A DNA stretch of 64,000 nt, taken from Anaerolineaceae bacterium UBA5211 (lineage in GTDB: Bacteria > Chloroflexota > Anaerolineae > Anaerolineales > Anaerolineaceae). Where the stretch lies: the NCBI GenBank assembly GCA_002412595.1, contig DHVJ01000015.1, positions 40,774 to 104,773 of the forward strand. Direction: 5' to 3'. Positions 45,057-54,015 of the stretch are shown here, piece by piece (the stretch's first letter is position 1; each line of letters opens with the position of its first letter). The notes beneath the pieces were generated by a model. The model made no database searches. It was not told the origin of the DNA and saw nothing but the letters and a program-made list of their open reading frames with translations. The position numbers and the translations under genes are program-made.

Positions 45057-47682
45057 TTTTCTCTCCATTTCCAATGATTTCTTTCAAATCATAAACGCTA
45101 TGTAACAATTCCAACATTTCATAGATAAACAGTGACTCCATCCCCGCTTCAATAGAGGACACACCATTCTTTGTTTTATGAACTCGATTCCAAAATTCCC
45201 CGCAAGTCTTCTTCAAATCAGATTCTGCTGTTTTTCTGTCAATTTCATTTTGTAAGTCTTCGAGAAATATTGGACGGTTTTCATGATAAAAGAAATGACC
45301 AGCTTTTTCTGTCCTACAAGCATCGTTATTTGGAAGCTCCAATGCGAAGGCTTTTAAAGCCTGATAAATGTCTTTTAATCCGCCATTTCCAGCCTCACAG
45401 ATAACTGGATCAAAATAACGGCCAGTTTTTGGGACCTTAAATTTCCAAGTCAATGTGTCATCAGAATCGGAATCGGTAATAAGAACACCTAAAATAGTCG
45501 AACGTAAAAATTTTGAAACTAAATCCATATCGTATAAAAGTTCAACCACTTCACTGGGAAGTAATATCTTTCCGGCATATCTCCCGAAATTCTTGAGCTT
45601 TTTTTCAATTCGAATCGCATTTTTTTCTTGTGGGAATATATATAAAGCTGAATCAGGATAATAATCTTCAGAAAATTTATCCACTGCTTCTATCTCATCA
45701 ATAGGGACGTTATAAAAGATCCGATTGGCACAGATTTCATTTTCCTTTTTTTTATCAATAATTGAATGCCTGTTAGCACTACTCGTGTCTGAAAATACTG
45801 AGGCAATAGTCCCATCAGCATCCTTCAGAAAACCGGAAATCAGATACGATGAATGCTGTAAATGATTTTTAGTCATGCTATCTTGAACAAAGTGACAATT
45901 TATCATCATCGCATTGTTAAGGTGTTCAATCAAATCAGGTCGGATACTTTCTAATTTGAAGGGTTCAATGTTCAAATTAGATTCTAAATAACACAAACAA
46001 TCCTGAATAAAAAAAGGGATTTGATCCGGCTCATAATATTTTTTTTCTTCAGGATTAACTCCAGTTGTCAATTGAATTTGAAAACTAGCGTCCGAATTAC
46101 ATCTTACAGAAATATATTGATTTAATGATTCAATTAATAATCTACCCGCATCTTGTGAACCATTCATCGAATTTCTGAGAAAATTATTGATATAAATTTC
46201 AATCTCATTATTATTTGCTGCGTTTATTTGGATTGGATTTAGGAGAAATAAATTGTCTTTCGCAATAGCAAGTTCACTCTGCAAAATATCCAAGAATTTA
46301 TCGCTTCGATTTTCATTGAGGTGCGTAAAACGGGTCTTCCCTGGTGAATTAAAAAGCACTTTCCATTCCCCAATTTCTCTGGCAATATCCTGAGATTCTT
46401 TTAGAAGTTCCTGAAGGAGTCGTAGAAATAATTCATCACTTGAATTTTGGGAATAATTCAAACGTGCGGAACCAATCTGGTTTTCAATTCTATCAATTAT
46501 CAGATGGATTGCATTATCGACGAAATTAAAACTGTCACGATTTACATTTTTAGCTAAAGAATTTCTGACACCTTGGTGTACACATGATCGAAAACTTTTA
46601 ATATAGTTGCGCAAGTCACTATCTAAATTTAGTTCAATTTCTTTCTCGTTATTTTTAAAGATAAGCGATGATAATTCTGCTGTCTTTGGAAGATGATCAG
46701 CATTAAACCAATCTGCTAATTCCATGCTAATTTGGTTCCAGTTGACATTTAACGAATTTCTTGAAATGCTTTCAGATCCATCTTCTTCATTCATTAATTT
46801 ATATATCAACAGTTCGATTGCAATAATCCGTTTGATCCTACTGTTTGGAGACGAGATCGTTCGTAAGGATGTACTCAGACAATTTCCAAGGAATTTTTGA
46901 TTGTTATTTTTCTTTTCGATAGAATTCTGCATCGATTGCAATAAATTCTGGTGGATTAAATAATTATTTTTATTGATAAGGTTAACTATGAATAAACCCA
47001 TTGAAGGTATTGCATTCGGGAAAGGATCATTAGGAGCATAGCGGTCCTTCTGATTTTTTTCATCTTCAAAAATAAATAAATAATCATAGACCCTCTTTAT
47101 ATTTATTTTCTCATTAGGAAGGCCCATAATATGATAGCCGTAAGTACCTAACCGGGATATCTCGCGCAAACCCGCATAGATTTCTTCATTACGAATCTGA
47201 TTACCACTGGATGAAGAATTTATCGATAAGCAGAGATAAACGGTGAAATTCTGAAGAGCAGAATCTACCCGTAATCGATATAATGTGTCTCCGATAAGTG
47301 ATGCTTCCAGTTCACCTAAAGAAGCAGCGAGGATAATTTGAGAATTAGAACCACTTTTATCAAAATTGGAGACGATGGAATCCCTTAATATATTGGGGAT
47401 ATCAGATCGGCGATAGTCCTCAAGTATTTTTCCTCGTGAAGTTTTAGAGCTTACGAGTTCAATTTGGGATATAGGAATTTTCCCCGTACCCATATTGTTT
47501 TTTTCATTGGAATTGTTTTTCGAGTATATTGAAACAAACGACAATATGGAAAGTGCAGACGCATCTAAAGAAATATTTCTATAGACGGACTCGATAATTT
47601 TTTTCCCCGAATCTCCCAACCCTATAATTATAGTTGGGAAAAAATCATCGTTGTTATAGCTAAGTTGAGTAGTTCCCATCAT
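45043..47682 (-). CDS. Second tubulin-like protein with degenerate GTP signature loop
   Basis: 879 residues. The first strand and loop, FPTIIIGLGDSGKKIIESVY (15-34), matches PALIIGAGGTGQWVLSF of the tubulin-like protein encoded upstream. At the place where that protein has VGSIAGGTGSGMLADLAQLV, this one has LAASLGELEASLIGDTLYRL (118-137): the flanking strand and helix persist but the GGTGSG GTP-phosphate loop is gone. The remainder has no recognisable domain; it is rich in Asn, Ser and Ile. Start ATG at 47682 lacks a clear ribosome site. It may be a non-hydrolysing partner subunit of the active tubulin-like protein. Confidence 0.75.
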   Translation of the reverse strand: MMGTTQLSYNNDDFFPTIIIGLGDSGKKIIESVYRNISLDASALSILSFVSIYSKNNSNEKNNMGTGKIPISQIELVSSKTSRGKILEDYRRSDIPNILRDSIVSNFDKSGSNSQIILAASLGELEASLIGDTLYRLRVDSALQNFTVYLCLSINSSSSGNQIRNEEIYAGLREISRLGTYGYHIMGLPNEKINIKRVYDYLFIFEDEKNQKDRYAPNDPFPNAIPSMGLFIVNLINKNNYLIHQNLLQSMQNSIEKKNNNQKFLGNCLSTSLRTISSPNSRIKRIIAIELLIYKLMNEEDGSESISRNSLNVNWNQISMELADWFNADHLPKTAELSSLIFKNNEKEIELNLDSDLRNYIKSFRSCVHQGVRNSLAKNVNRDSFNFVDNAIHLIIDRIENQIGSARLNYSQNSSDELFLRLLQELLKESQDIAREIGEWKVLFNSPGKTRFTHLNENRSDKFLDILQSELAIAKDNLFLLNPIQINAANNNEIEIYINNFLRNSMNGSQDAGRLLIESLNQYISVRCNSDASFQIQLTTGVNPEEKKYYEPDQIPFFIQDCLCYLESNLNIEPFKLESIRPDLIEHLNNAMMINCHFVQDSMTKNHLQHSSYLISGFLKDADGTIASVFSDTSSANRHSIIDKKKENEICANRIFYNVPIDEIEAVDKFSEDYYPDSALYIFPQEKNAIRIEKKLKNFGRYAGKILLPSEVVELLYDMDLVSKFLRSTILGVLITDSDSDDTLTWKFKVPKTGRYFDPVICEAGNGGLKDIYQALKAFALELPNNDACRTEKAGHFFYHENRPIFLEDLQNEIDRKTAESDLKKTCGEFWNRVHKTKNGVSSIEAGMESLFIYEMLELLHSVYDLKEIIGNGEKNGHG

Positions 47683-47757
47683 TTTATGATTAATTTAGTA
47701 GCAATAAATAGAGAATTCATGCTCTTCAAGTCAAATTTATGATATTAATTACTGAAC

Positions 47758-47789
47758 GAGCCGAGGTAAAAAAAACATCACCTCGGCTC
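47758..47789 (-). terminator. Hairpin with U-rich loop between the two tubulin-like genes
   Basis: gagccgaggt (47758-47767) and acctcggctc (47780-47789) form a perfect 10-bp GC-rich stem in an AT-rich gap. In the transcript the 12-base loop is GAUGUUUUUUUU; no T tract follows the stem. It stands 20 bases after the stop of the first tubulin-like gene, so it may cap that part of the transcript or slow the polymerase. Confidence 0.65.
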
Positions 47790-47809
47790 ACAATCTAATC
47801 ATGCATTAT

Positions 47810-50800
47810 TCATTTTTCAGGTAATTCGTAATCTTTGTTTATCCTATGAATTTCATCAAAATAAATGACTTTCGCAATATCTGCCAGATCCAGATATGCT
47901 TGTTGATCAGCCGTTGGTTGGCTTAGTTCAACATCAAATACCTTTCCTTCATTAAGAATTGCTGCAACCAGGCCATCATTACTCTCAACCTGTTCTATTA
48001 ATGCATTTACATATTCTTCTTCATTCTTATTTCGGTATTCTTTGATCACTTTTGTTAGTTGTGAATAGTTCACATTTATCCCGAATTTTTGACGAGCATC
48101 TTTACCAACCAATGCAAATTTATATATCAATCTAAAGAAATCATCGTCGTTATCAGCAATTCCTTCTTTATTCAATCCTTCTCGCGGAGTAGTCAGATAA
48201 ATCTCTTTTGGCCCTGCATTAATCAGACTCCAATAAAAATCGCCATCACTATCCGCTTGCCGTTTTATATAACCCAAAGCAACAGCAAGGAAGAACAGGA
48301 AGAAATTATCACTGTTCTCCAGTAGCGCTACAATTTTGGGCGTTAAGATACGATAATTCGACATCAGAACTTCTTTCATATGAAGTTCCATTTTTGCAGC
48401 ATTCTGTACTGCTGGCAGAATATGAATTGATTCAGGCGTGATATCTATGGTTGGGTCATTAAGCACCGAAATATAAGCATCCCGGCATTTCTCCCATTGA
48501 TCAAAATTCTGGCTTGGCATCAAATTATCAGCGCGGAATATCGTCAGCTTGAAAGGATCGTCCGATTCGACTACTTCAAAATCCAAACGGGCTTCGACTT
48601 CTTTGTATTCTCTTTCATACGCATCAAAGTATGCCGGATCCGCATTATGGGCCACTCGCACATAACAAACAGGGTCTTGTGCTTGCATGGATGGTTGAGT
48701 TGATTGAAAGAACAATGGCTCAGCCATCCGTAAAGTCTCATTGGCTAAATCTTTAGCTTGTGGGAAGACTTTTTTCAGTTCGTTAATGAACGAGTTCTGT
48801 TGTAAATCATCCACTATGTCGCGGTAGAATCCTGCAGAAACGCCTAATAATAAACTAAGGTTATGCCGCCAAGCTTCATATTCTCCACATGCAAATTTCT
48901 TGACTTCCGAATTACCATCGCCATCAGTTGGAAAATCTGCAAAGAAGTTGATTGTCAGTTTTTTCCCTTTACTTCCATCCACTTCCCAATGCAAACGGCC
49001 TAGAGCTTGTTCAAGGTAAACCTCTTTTTCTTCAGCCAAGGTGTTTTCAAGCACTCGAATCACTTGAGAAAGGTTCGCATCCGTTTTATAGTTAACTTCA
49101 ACATTCTCTGCTGAATTTAGCAGCCGTCGATATAATCCCTCCACATTCCTTTCAATCCCGCGCTCATCAACACCATGGATACCATTCATCAAATGATATA
49201 TCCAGTCATTGATTTCAAATAGCGTATTTTTTGCATATTCATTAAGTTCGACTGCTGTTTCTCGCATAACCTCCAAGAATATGTCTTCTTTTCGCCTTTG
49301 GATATCCAGGTTAACAGCTTCCAGGTAATCCCGCTGTGCCTGAATAGCATCAGGATGAATATAATCATCCCAAAAGCACAATGGGCATTTTTTGTCCATG
49401 TTATTTTTATAATTTGCTAAACGGCTGGTTACCGCTGTTGTTCTTTCCTGCTTTATCTTCAAATCTTCATTACGATGATCTTTTACGGAATCCAAGAACT
49501 CAATAAAATATTCCAAGGTCTCAGAGAAATTCCTATAAAATCCTCGAATATAACCAATCTTTCCAGATCGCGAAATTCGGATATCCTGAGATTTCCCATT
49601 CAACGTTCTCTCAGTCCACTTTGCCAACATTGTTTTTGAACTTTCTAAATGGGCTTGTTTGGCCTTGGCTAACATTTCCCCATATTTACCGCGATACTTG
49701 ATATGATCTTCGCTGTCCTCCAAGCCAAACCATTCATTGGTTACTTCTTTTACTTTATTCTGGACATCATTGAATGCGTCTGCAGGAGAAATCCTCGTTT
49801 CACTGAAAGGTTTCACAAATGCCCAAATTGGGAAATGCAACTTTTCCCAATCAATTTCGCCAACAATTTTTTGCTGATTGCGGGATAAGCGCATAAATTT
49901 ATTAATGGGCAGATTGTTGGGATTTACCATTTGCCTGGCCCAACGATGCTTATTTTCCGCATCCTCATTATATTTTTGCAGCCGAGCTTCGGCGACCATC
50001 GGAAGGAAGTCAGTATTTGGATAAGTGATATGGTTTTCCCCATCATCTACAGTAATCCCATCACTACTCATAAACTTATAAGCTACCTGGAAGGGATCAA
50101 TTCCTTGTGCATCTTCCTTGTTATCAATTTCCGATACATCCGTTTTATTTTCATTGGGGCTTAACAATAAATTCATCACTTCTATTGCCAATTTATGAGA
50201 GTATTTCTCATGCGCGTAATAAACCGGTAATTTGATTGTATAAGTCCCCATGGCAGAATGATAAGGCTGAGTCTGCAAAGCAGCCAATTTCACTGATTTA
50301 TTTGTGGTAACTCGATCTGTATATAGTTGGCCACTTTTTCCATCAATAATTGAGGATATCGCTTGTGCTACTGTTGGGAAAACTCCATCTTTCGGTTTAA
50401 CACCTAGAAGAGAGTTTTTTGAACGCATTGGATCAATCATTATTGACTCATCAAACAAACGGTCCGTTATTGTGAACTGTAACGCTTGATTGGTATCATG
50501 ATATTTAACCGGATAACCGCCGTAATCCTTATGCATAACCAGCGATCGATCTATTTCTCTCCATGCTGCAAATGATGCGGCATACATCTGCCGATTCATA
50601 TCCGGAGTTGTTACAAAGGTTCGTGGCCCAAAAATAAAGGCTCGAATAATATAGTTTCCTTTTATAGGAGTTGCATCTGTACGATTTCGAACCAGTTGTG
50701 CCAGATCAGCCAACATTCCCGAACCGGTGCCCCCTGCGATTGACCCGACGATAATGATTTCCAGCATTTCATCTTTGGTAACCGAACCCTGTAATTTTTT

Positions 50801-51259
50801 TAGCGCTTGATCGATTTTAGGAATAACACGGTTACCAGAAATAGACGTCACATCGCGAAAAATAGCCATTCGCCCAAATGCTCGCAATCCTCCTGCTCCA
50901 CGATTCAAATCAAAAGCCGATGGTGGTAGTTTCTCGATAAAGCGTTTGGCTGGAAACCATTGTAAATGGCTATATTTTCCCTCTCCGATTTCTTTTGCTA
51001 AGTCATAGACACTACCCGTAATCGGCACATATTCAGTCCCCTTGTCCAACGAGACCGCTCCCGCACGTACAGCCTCAGTTTTCTCTTTTCCGCCATCATA
51101 CCCGATTCCAGCTTCTTGATATTCTGTAGTATCAAAACACAGAAGGGCAATATTTTTAGGTAATTCTCCTCCACCAATTTCCAATAAATCTTTCTTCAAA
51201 AAAGATAAAACCCACTGCCCTGTTCCACCTGCTCCAATAATTAATGCCGGTCTTGTCAT
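47810..51259 (-). CDS. Tubulin/FtsZ-like GTPase (Tubulin_2 / FtsZl-1 type)
   Basis: 1,149 residues. The N-terminal domain has IIGAGGTGQWVL (7-18) as nucleotide-binding loop 1 and SIAGGTGSGMLADL (173-186), the tubulin signature GGTGSG. This combination marks the large FtsZ-like family known to occur with vWA proteins. Beyond about residue 400 the protein is a long helical extension with a single CPLC motif near 645. AGGAGG stands six bases before the ATG, 19 bases after the vWA gene stop. It likely forms GTP-dependent polymers or rings at the membrane; the function of this family has not been shown experimentally as far as I know. Confidence 0.9.
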   Translation of the reverse strand: MTRPALIIGAGGTGQWVLSFLKKDLLEIGGGELPKNIALLCFDTTEYQEAGIGYDGGKEKTEAVRAGAVSLDKGTEYVPITGSVYDLAKEIGEGKYSHLQWFPAKRFIEKLPPSAFDLNRGAGGLRAFGRMAIFRDVTSISGNRVIPKIDQALKKLQGSVTKDEMLEIIIVGSIAGGTGSGMLADLAQLVRNRTDATPIKGNYIIRAFIFGPRTFVTTPDMNRQMYAASFAAWREIDRSLVMHKDYGGYPVKYHDTNQALQFTITDRLFDESIMIDPMRSKNSLLGVKPKDGVFPTVAQAISSIIDGKSGQLYTDRVTTNKSVKLAALQTQPYHSAMGTYTIKLPVYYAHEKYSHKLAIEVMNLLLSPNENKTDVSEIDNKEDAQGIDPFQVAYKFMSSDGITVDDGENHITYPNTDFLPMVAEARLQKYNEDAENKHRWARQMVNPNNLPINKFMRLSRNQQKIVGEIDWEKLHFPIWAFVKPFSETRISPADAFNDVQNKVKEVTNEWFGLEDSEDHIKYRGKYGEMLAKAKQAHLESSKTMLAKWTERTLNGKSQDIRISRSGKIGYIRGFYRNFSETLEYFIEFLDSVKDHRNEDLKIKQERTTAVTSRLANYKNNMDKKCPLCFWDDYIHPDAIQAQRDYLEAVNLDIQRRKEDIFLEVMRETAVELNEYAKNTLFEINDWIYHLMNGIHGVDERGIERNVEGLYRRLLNSAENVEVNYKTDANLSQVIRVLENTLAEEKEVYLEQALGRLHWEVDGSKGKKLTINFFADFPTDGDGNSEVKKFACGEYEAWRHNLSLLLGVSAGFYRDIVDDLQQNSFINELKKVFPQAKDLANETLRMAEPLFFQSTQPSMQAQDPVCYVRVAHNADPAYFDAYEREYKEVEARLDFEVVESDDPFKLTIFRADNLMPSQNFDQWEKCRDAYISVLNDPTIDITPESIHILPAVQNAAKMELHMKEVLMSNYRILTPKIVALLENSDNFFLFFLAVALGYIKRQADSDGDFYWSLINAGPKEIYLTTPREGLNKEGIADNDDDFFRLIYKFALVGKDARQKFGINVNYSQLTKVIKEYRNKNEEEYVNALIEQVESNDGLVAAILNEGKVFDVELSQPTADQQAYLDLADIAKVIYFDEIHRINKDYELPEK

Positions 51260-51278
51260 TTCAATCCTCCTAAAAATA

Positions 51279-53780
51279 TTAATCGGGTTTATAAACCATT
51301 GTTGCTGTTGTATCCTGGCTATAGGTCACTGGAATTTTCGGTTCCAAAGCAAGCACGTTCTTCCGGCTACCAGGTTTATCCACTTGGTAGGTTACAGTAA
51401 TGCCAGAATTGATACTTTCATCGAAATAATTCGTGTTCCATTCCTCAATCTCATCCTGATCTTTCTTCTTCTTCGATTTTGGCCGACCGCTATTGGTTAC
51501 ACGGATATATTTCAAATTCAGGTATGGATGAGCCTTTAGCCAGTGCTTAGAAACAACCTTCCAATTCCATTTTGAATATAATGGGTATGATTCTTCATTA
51601 CCCTCATCAATAAAGACCAATTCACCCATAACACGGTTATTCCGTAATTGACTTCGAATGATCAATCCCACCACCAGAAGCAAGACGAATAAACCGAGCA
51701 GTAAATAATATGAAGTCTCTCTATGGAAGAATGTATCGTATCGCTCAAAGGTAATATCGAGCACACTACGATCTGCGCGATAATCACCTTGAGGTTTTTC
51801 GATTAACTCAACTTTTAATTGCATCTCCCCACTCTGGTTAGTTTCAATATCCGCGCTATACACTTCCGGATGAACCGGATCTTGAACCATCAAAATTGGT
51901 TCCACTTCCGGTGAAGAAATCAGAGATACCTTCAAAGGTGTTTGTGAATTCTCAAAAATCAAACCGGGATCGAGGGGATTTCCACTACGATCGGTGAGTT
52001 TCACTTCAACATGTAATGGAGAACTCTTTAAAGGCCATCCATCCAAAATTGTTGCGTGCACATCCCCAACTTTTTCTCCATCGTTAGGTGTCACAGATTC
52101 AATTATGAATGGCGTTACTGGGGTTGTAACAAAAGATAAGCCATTGTGCTCAAAGAGGGTTCTATTTGAGTTAAAGATTTGTTCAAAAGGTAATTCATTT
52201 CCGATTGATAGTGTACCTTCGTGGTAAATTGTTGTCCCCTTTATATTTACCTTATAAGTACCTAGATAGCGAACTTCTATAGGAGATTCCGACTTAAATA
52301 TATCTTCATTTTCGATATATTTCATCGGGTAATCCTTTGTATTCCCCATGGGATCAGTAACCGTAACATCCATATCCACATTAAATCGTGCATCGTCCGC
52401 TTGAGGAATTATTATCCCGGTAGTATCCTGCATCTGATATTCAATATAATAGGGGTTGTCTTCATCATAATATGGTTCAATATCATATTGCGGAATATTT
52501 GCGAAACCTAAATCATAGCCTTCAGTATTGATCTGTACTTCCTGGTAATATGCATCCAAACCCGAACAATTCTCTGACTCTAAACGCCATTTTCCCGGAT
52601 ATGGGTTATTGAAAACATAGCGTTCATTTGCTCCATATTGCTGGTATTCAGCTACATTAAAGCTATTTTCCAAATTTTGTTCATTCGCCATAATTGAATG
52701 TTCGGTACCGTCAATATCCTCATAGCTTAGAGTAACCTTTATGTCGGGATCATATTTATAAAAAACCAAAATCGCTCTTTTCTGGTAAGGATTCACGACA
52801 AATGACCCACAATCTACTGAGGGAATATCAACATCTGCTAAATCTGCAAGAATATCCTTGAATGTAGCGGGGATATCCTGTCGATTGGAACTAAGGGTTA
52901 CTAATCTTCCCCCATGATCCTCTGACATAGCTTCTATTTCTGCTCGAAAGTTATCCGGATAAGGTAATCCCTGGTTCAGCAATATCGTATAAATATAGGT
53001 GCTATCTAAAAATGTTTGGTCATCAACATGATAGTCAGATAAGCACTTGTTCAATTCCTCTGCGGTTGGTTCGGAATTCTGATATTTGTCCTCTAGATTC
53101 TGAAGGCATTGCTCTTGTTTTAACAATATAGAATCAAATGGTAATTCTTCTTCAACAATATTCCGAAGGTTTTTAACATAACCTATTACATCCATACTGA
53201 CCCCACAACCAAGTTCTGTGAGGCAAGGTGTACCGTCAGTAATAAAGACAATTACACGTTTTCTTTTACCACTTATTGAATCTTCAGATTTTTTGAATAT
53301 GTTTATTGCTTCACGAAAAGCAGGAATGGGATTCGTCTGGCAAAGGTTATCAGCAATAATTGAATCTTTGATACTTTCTCTTAATGCTTGTGAGCTTTCA
53401 AAAGTTGTGGGGTCAATATCTGTTAAAGGTAAATCAACACGTGCAGCAGTACCGAATGATATTACTGCAATTCGATTAACAGATCCTGGACAGACATCCA
53501 ATGAAAGGTCAGCTAATAAATCTACCATTGCTTCTGCAGCGAACTCGCGCTGGCCGGTTGGATCATTTGGGTTTGGAATTTTTGTCCCTGTTCCACATTC
53601 CACGCCCCCCATACTACTGGATTGGTCCATAACAAATATCACATCCACAGGTGTACAACTAGATTGAGAGGTTTCTGAATCTTGGGAAGATACACTAGCT
53701 GCTGTATCAGCATAGTTTACTGTTGAACTACTTAACAAAAATAATAACGTCAATCCGCAAGTTAATAGTTTGCGTAGCAC
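51279..53780 (-). CDS. Membrane-anchored von Willebrand A domain protein, first gene of the operon
   Basis: 833 residues, GTG start at 53780 with AGGAGGG. Signal peptide 1-24 (LLTCGLTLLFLLSSSTVNYA). A vWA domain follows (about 45-330) with an intact metal site: FVMDQSSSMGG (DxSxS) and VIVFITDGTP. Then come several strand-rich, Ig-like outer domains, one membrane helix at about 685-707 (YYLLLGLFVLLLVVGLII), and a 125-residue cytoplasmic beta domain with a KSKKKKDQDE linker. The topology lets it pass an outer adhesion or ligand signal to the tubulin-like protein encoded next. It faces the M24 gene across a 235-bp gap. Confidence 0.9.
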   Translation of the reverse strand: MLRKLLTCGLTLLFLLSSSTVNYADTAASVSSQDSETSQSSCTPVDVIFVMDQSSSMGGVECGTGTKIPNPNDPTGQREFAAEAMVDLLADLSLDVCPGSVNRIAVISFGTAARVDLPLTDIDPTTFESSQALRESIKDSIIADNLCQTNPIPAFREAINIFKKSEDSISGKRKRVIVFITDGTPCLTELGCGVSMDVIGYVKNLRNIVEEELPFDSILLKQEQCLQNLEDKYQNSEPTAEELNKCLSDYHVDDQTFLDSTYIYTILLNQGLPYPDNFRAEIEAMSEDHGGRLVTLSSNRQDIPATFKDILADLADVDIPSVDCGSFVVNPYQKRAILVFYKYDPDIKVTLSYEDIDGTEHSIMANEQNLENSFNVAEYQQYGANERYVFNNPYPGKWRLESENCSGLDAYYQEVQINTEGYDLGFANIPQYDIEPYYDEDNPYYIEYQMQDTTGIIIPQADDARFNVDMDVTVTDPMGNTKDYPMKYIENEDIFKSESPIEVRYLGTYKVNIKGTTIYHEGTLSIGNELPFEQIFNSNRTLFEHNGLSFVTTPVTPFIIESVTPNDGEKVGDVHATILDGWPLKSSPLHVEVKLTDRSGNPLDPGLIFENSQTPLKVSLISSPEVEPILMVQDPVHPEVYSADIETNQSGEMQLKVELIEKPQGDYRADRSVLDITFERYDTFFHRETSYYLLLGLFVLLLVVGLIIRSQLRNNRVMGELVFIDEGNEESYPLYSKWNWKVVSKHWLKAHPYLNLKYIRVTNSGRPKSKKKKDQDEIEEWNTNYFDESINSGITVTYQVDKPGSRKNVLALEPKIPVTYSQDTTATMVYKPD

Positions 53781-53961
53781 AAGACCCTCCTTACTTTACA
53801 TTATTAAATTGTTTTGTGGGTTTTAAAATGAAAGATTTAATTCAATTCCCACCAATAAAATCCTACTGTATTTTATTATATTACAAAAAGAAATTTTATA
53901 TAAAATATCAATTATAAATTTGAAATCTAATACATTTAATTTTCAATTATGCTTCAATAAA

Positions 53962-53991
53962 TTAACAAGTAGCAAATATAAGCTGTATAAT
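53962..53991 (+). promoter_or_regulatory. Promoter of the M24-fold gene
   Basis: TTAACA (53962-53967), 18 bases, TATAAT (53986-53991); the ATG follows at 54016 with AGAGG. On the other strand of the same 53781-54015 gap several TATAAT-like hexamers could serve the vWA operon, but no clear -35 lets me choose one. Confidence 0.65.
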
Positions 53992-54015
53992 CCCATAAAA
54001 AACTTAGAGGCTAAC

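Noticed and set aside
36526..53780. Phage or plasmid partition (TubZ) module
   Set aside because: No integrase, capsid, replication or centromere-like repeats nearby; the vWA, kinase and membrane partners point to a cellular system.
53920..54015. N-terminal extension of the M24-fold protein
   Set aside because: It would include the promoter and ribosome site; the ATG at 54016 has AGAGG upstream and fits the family start.
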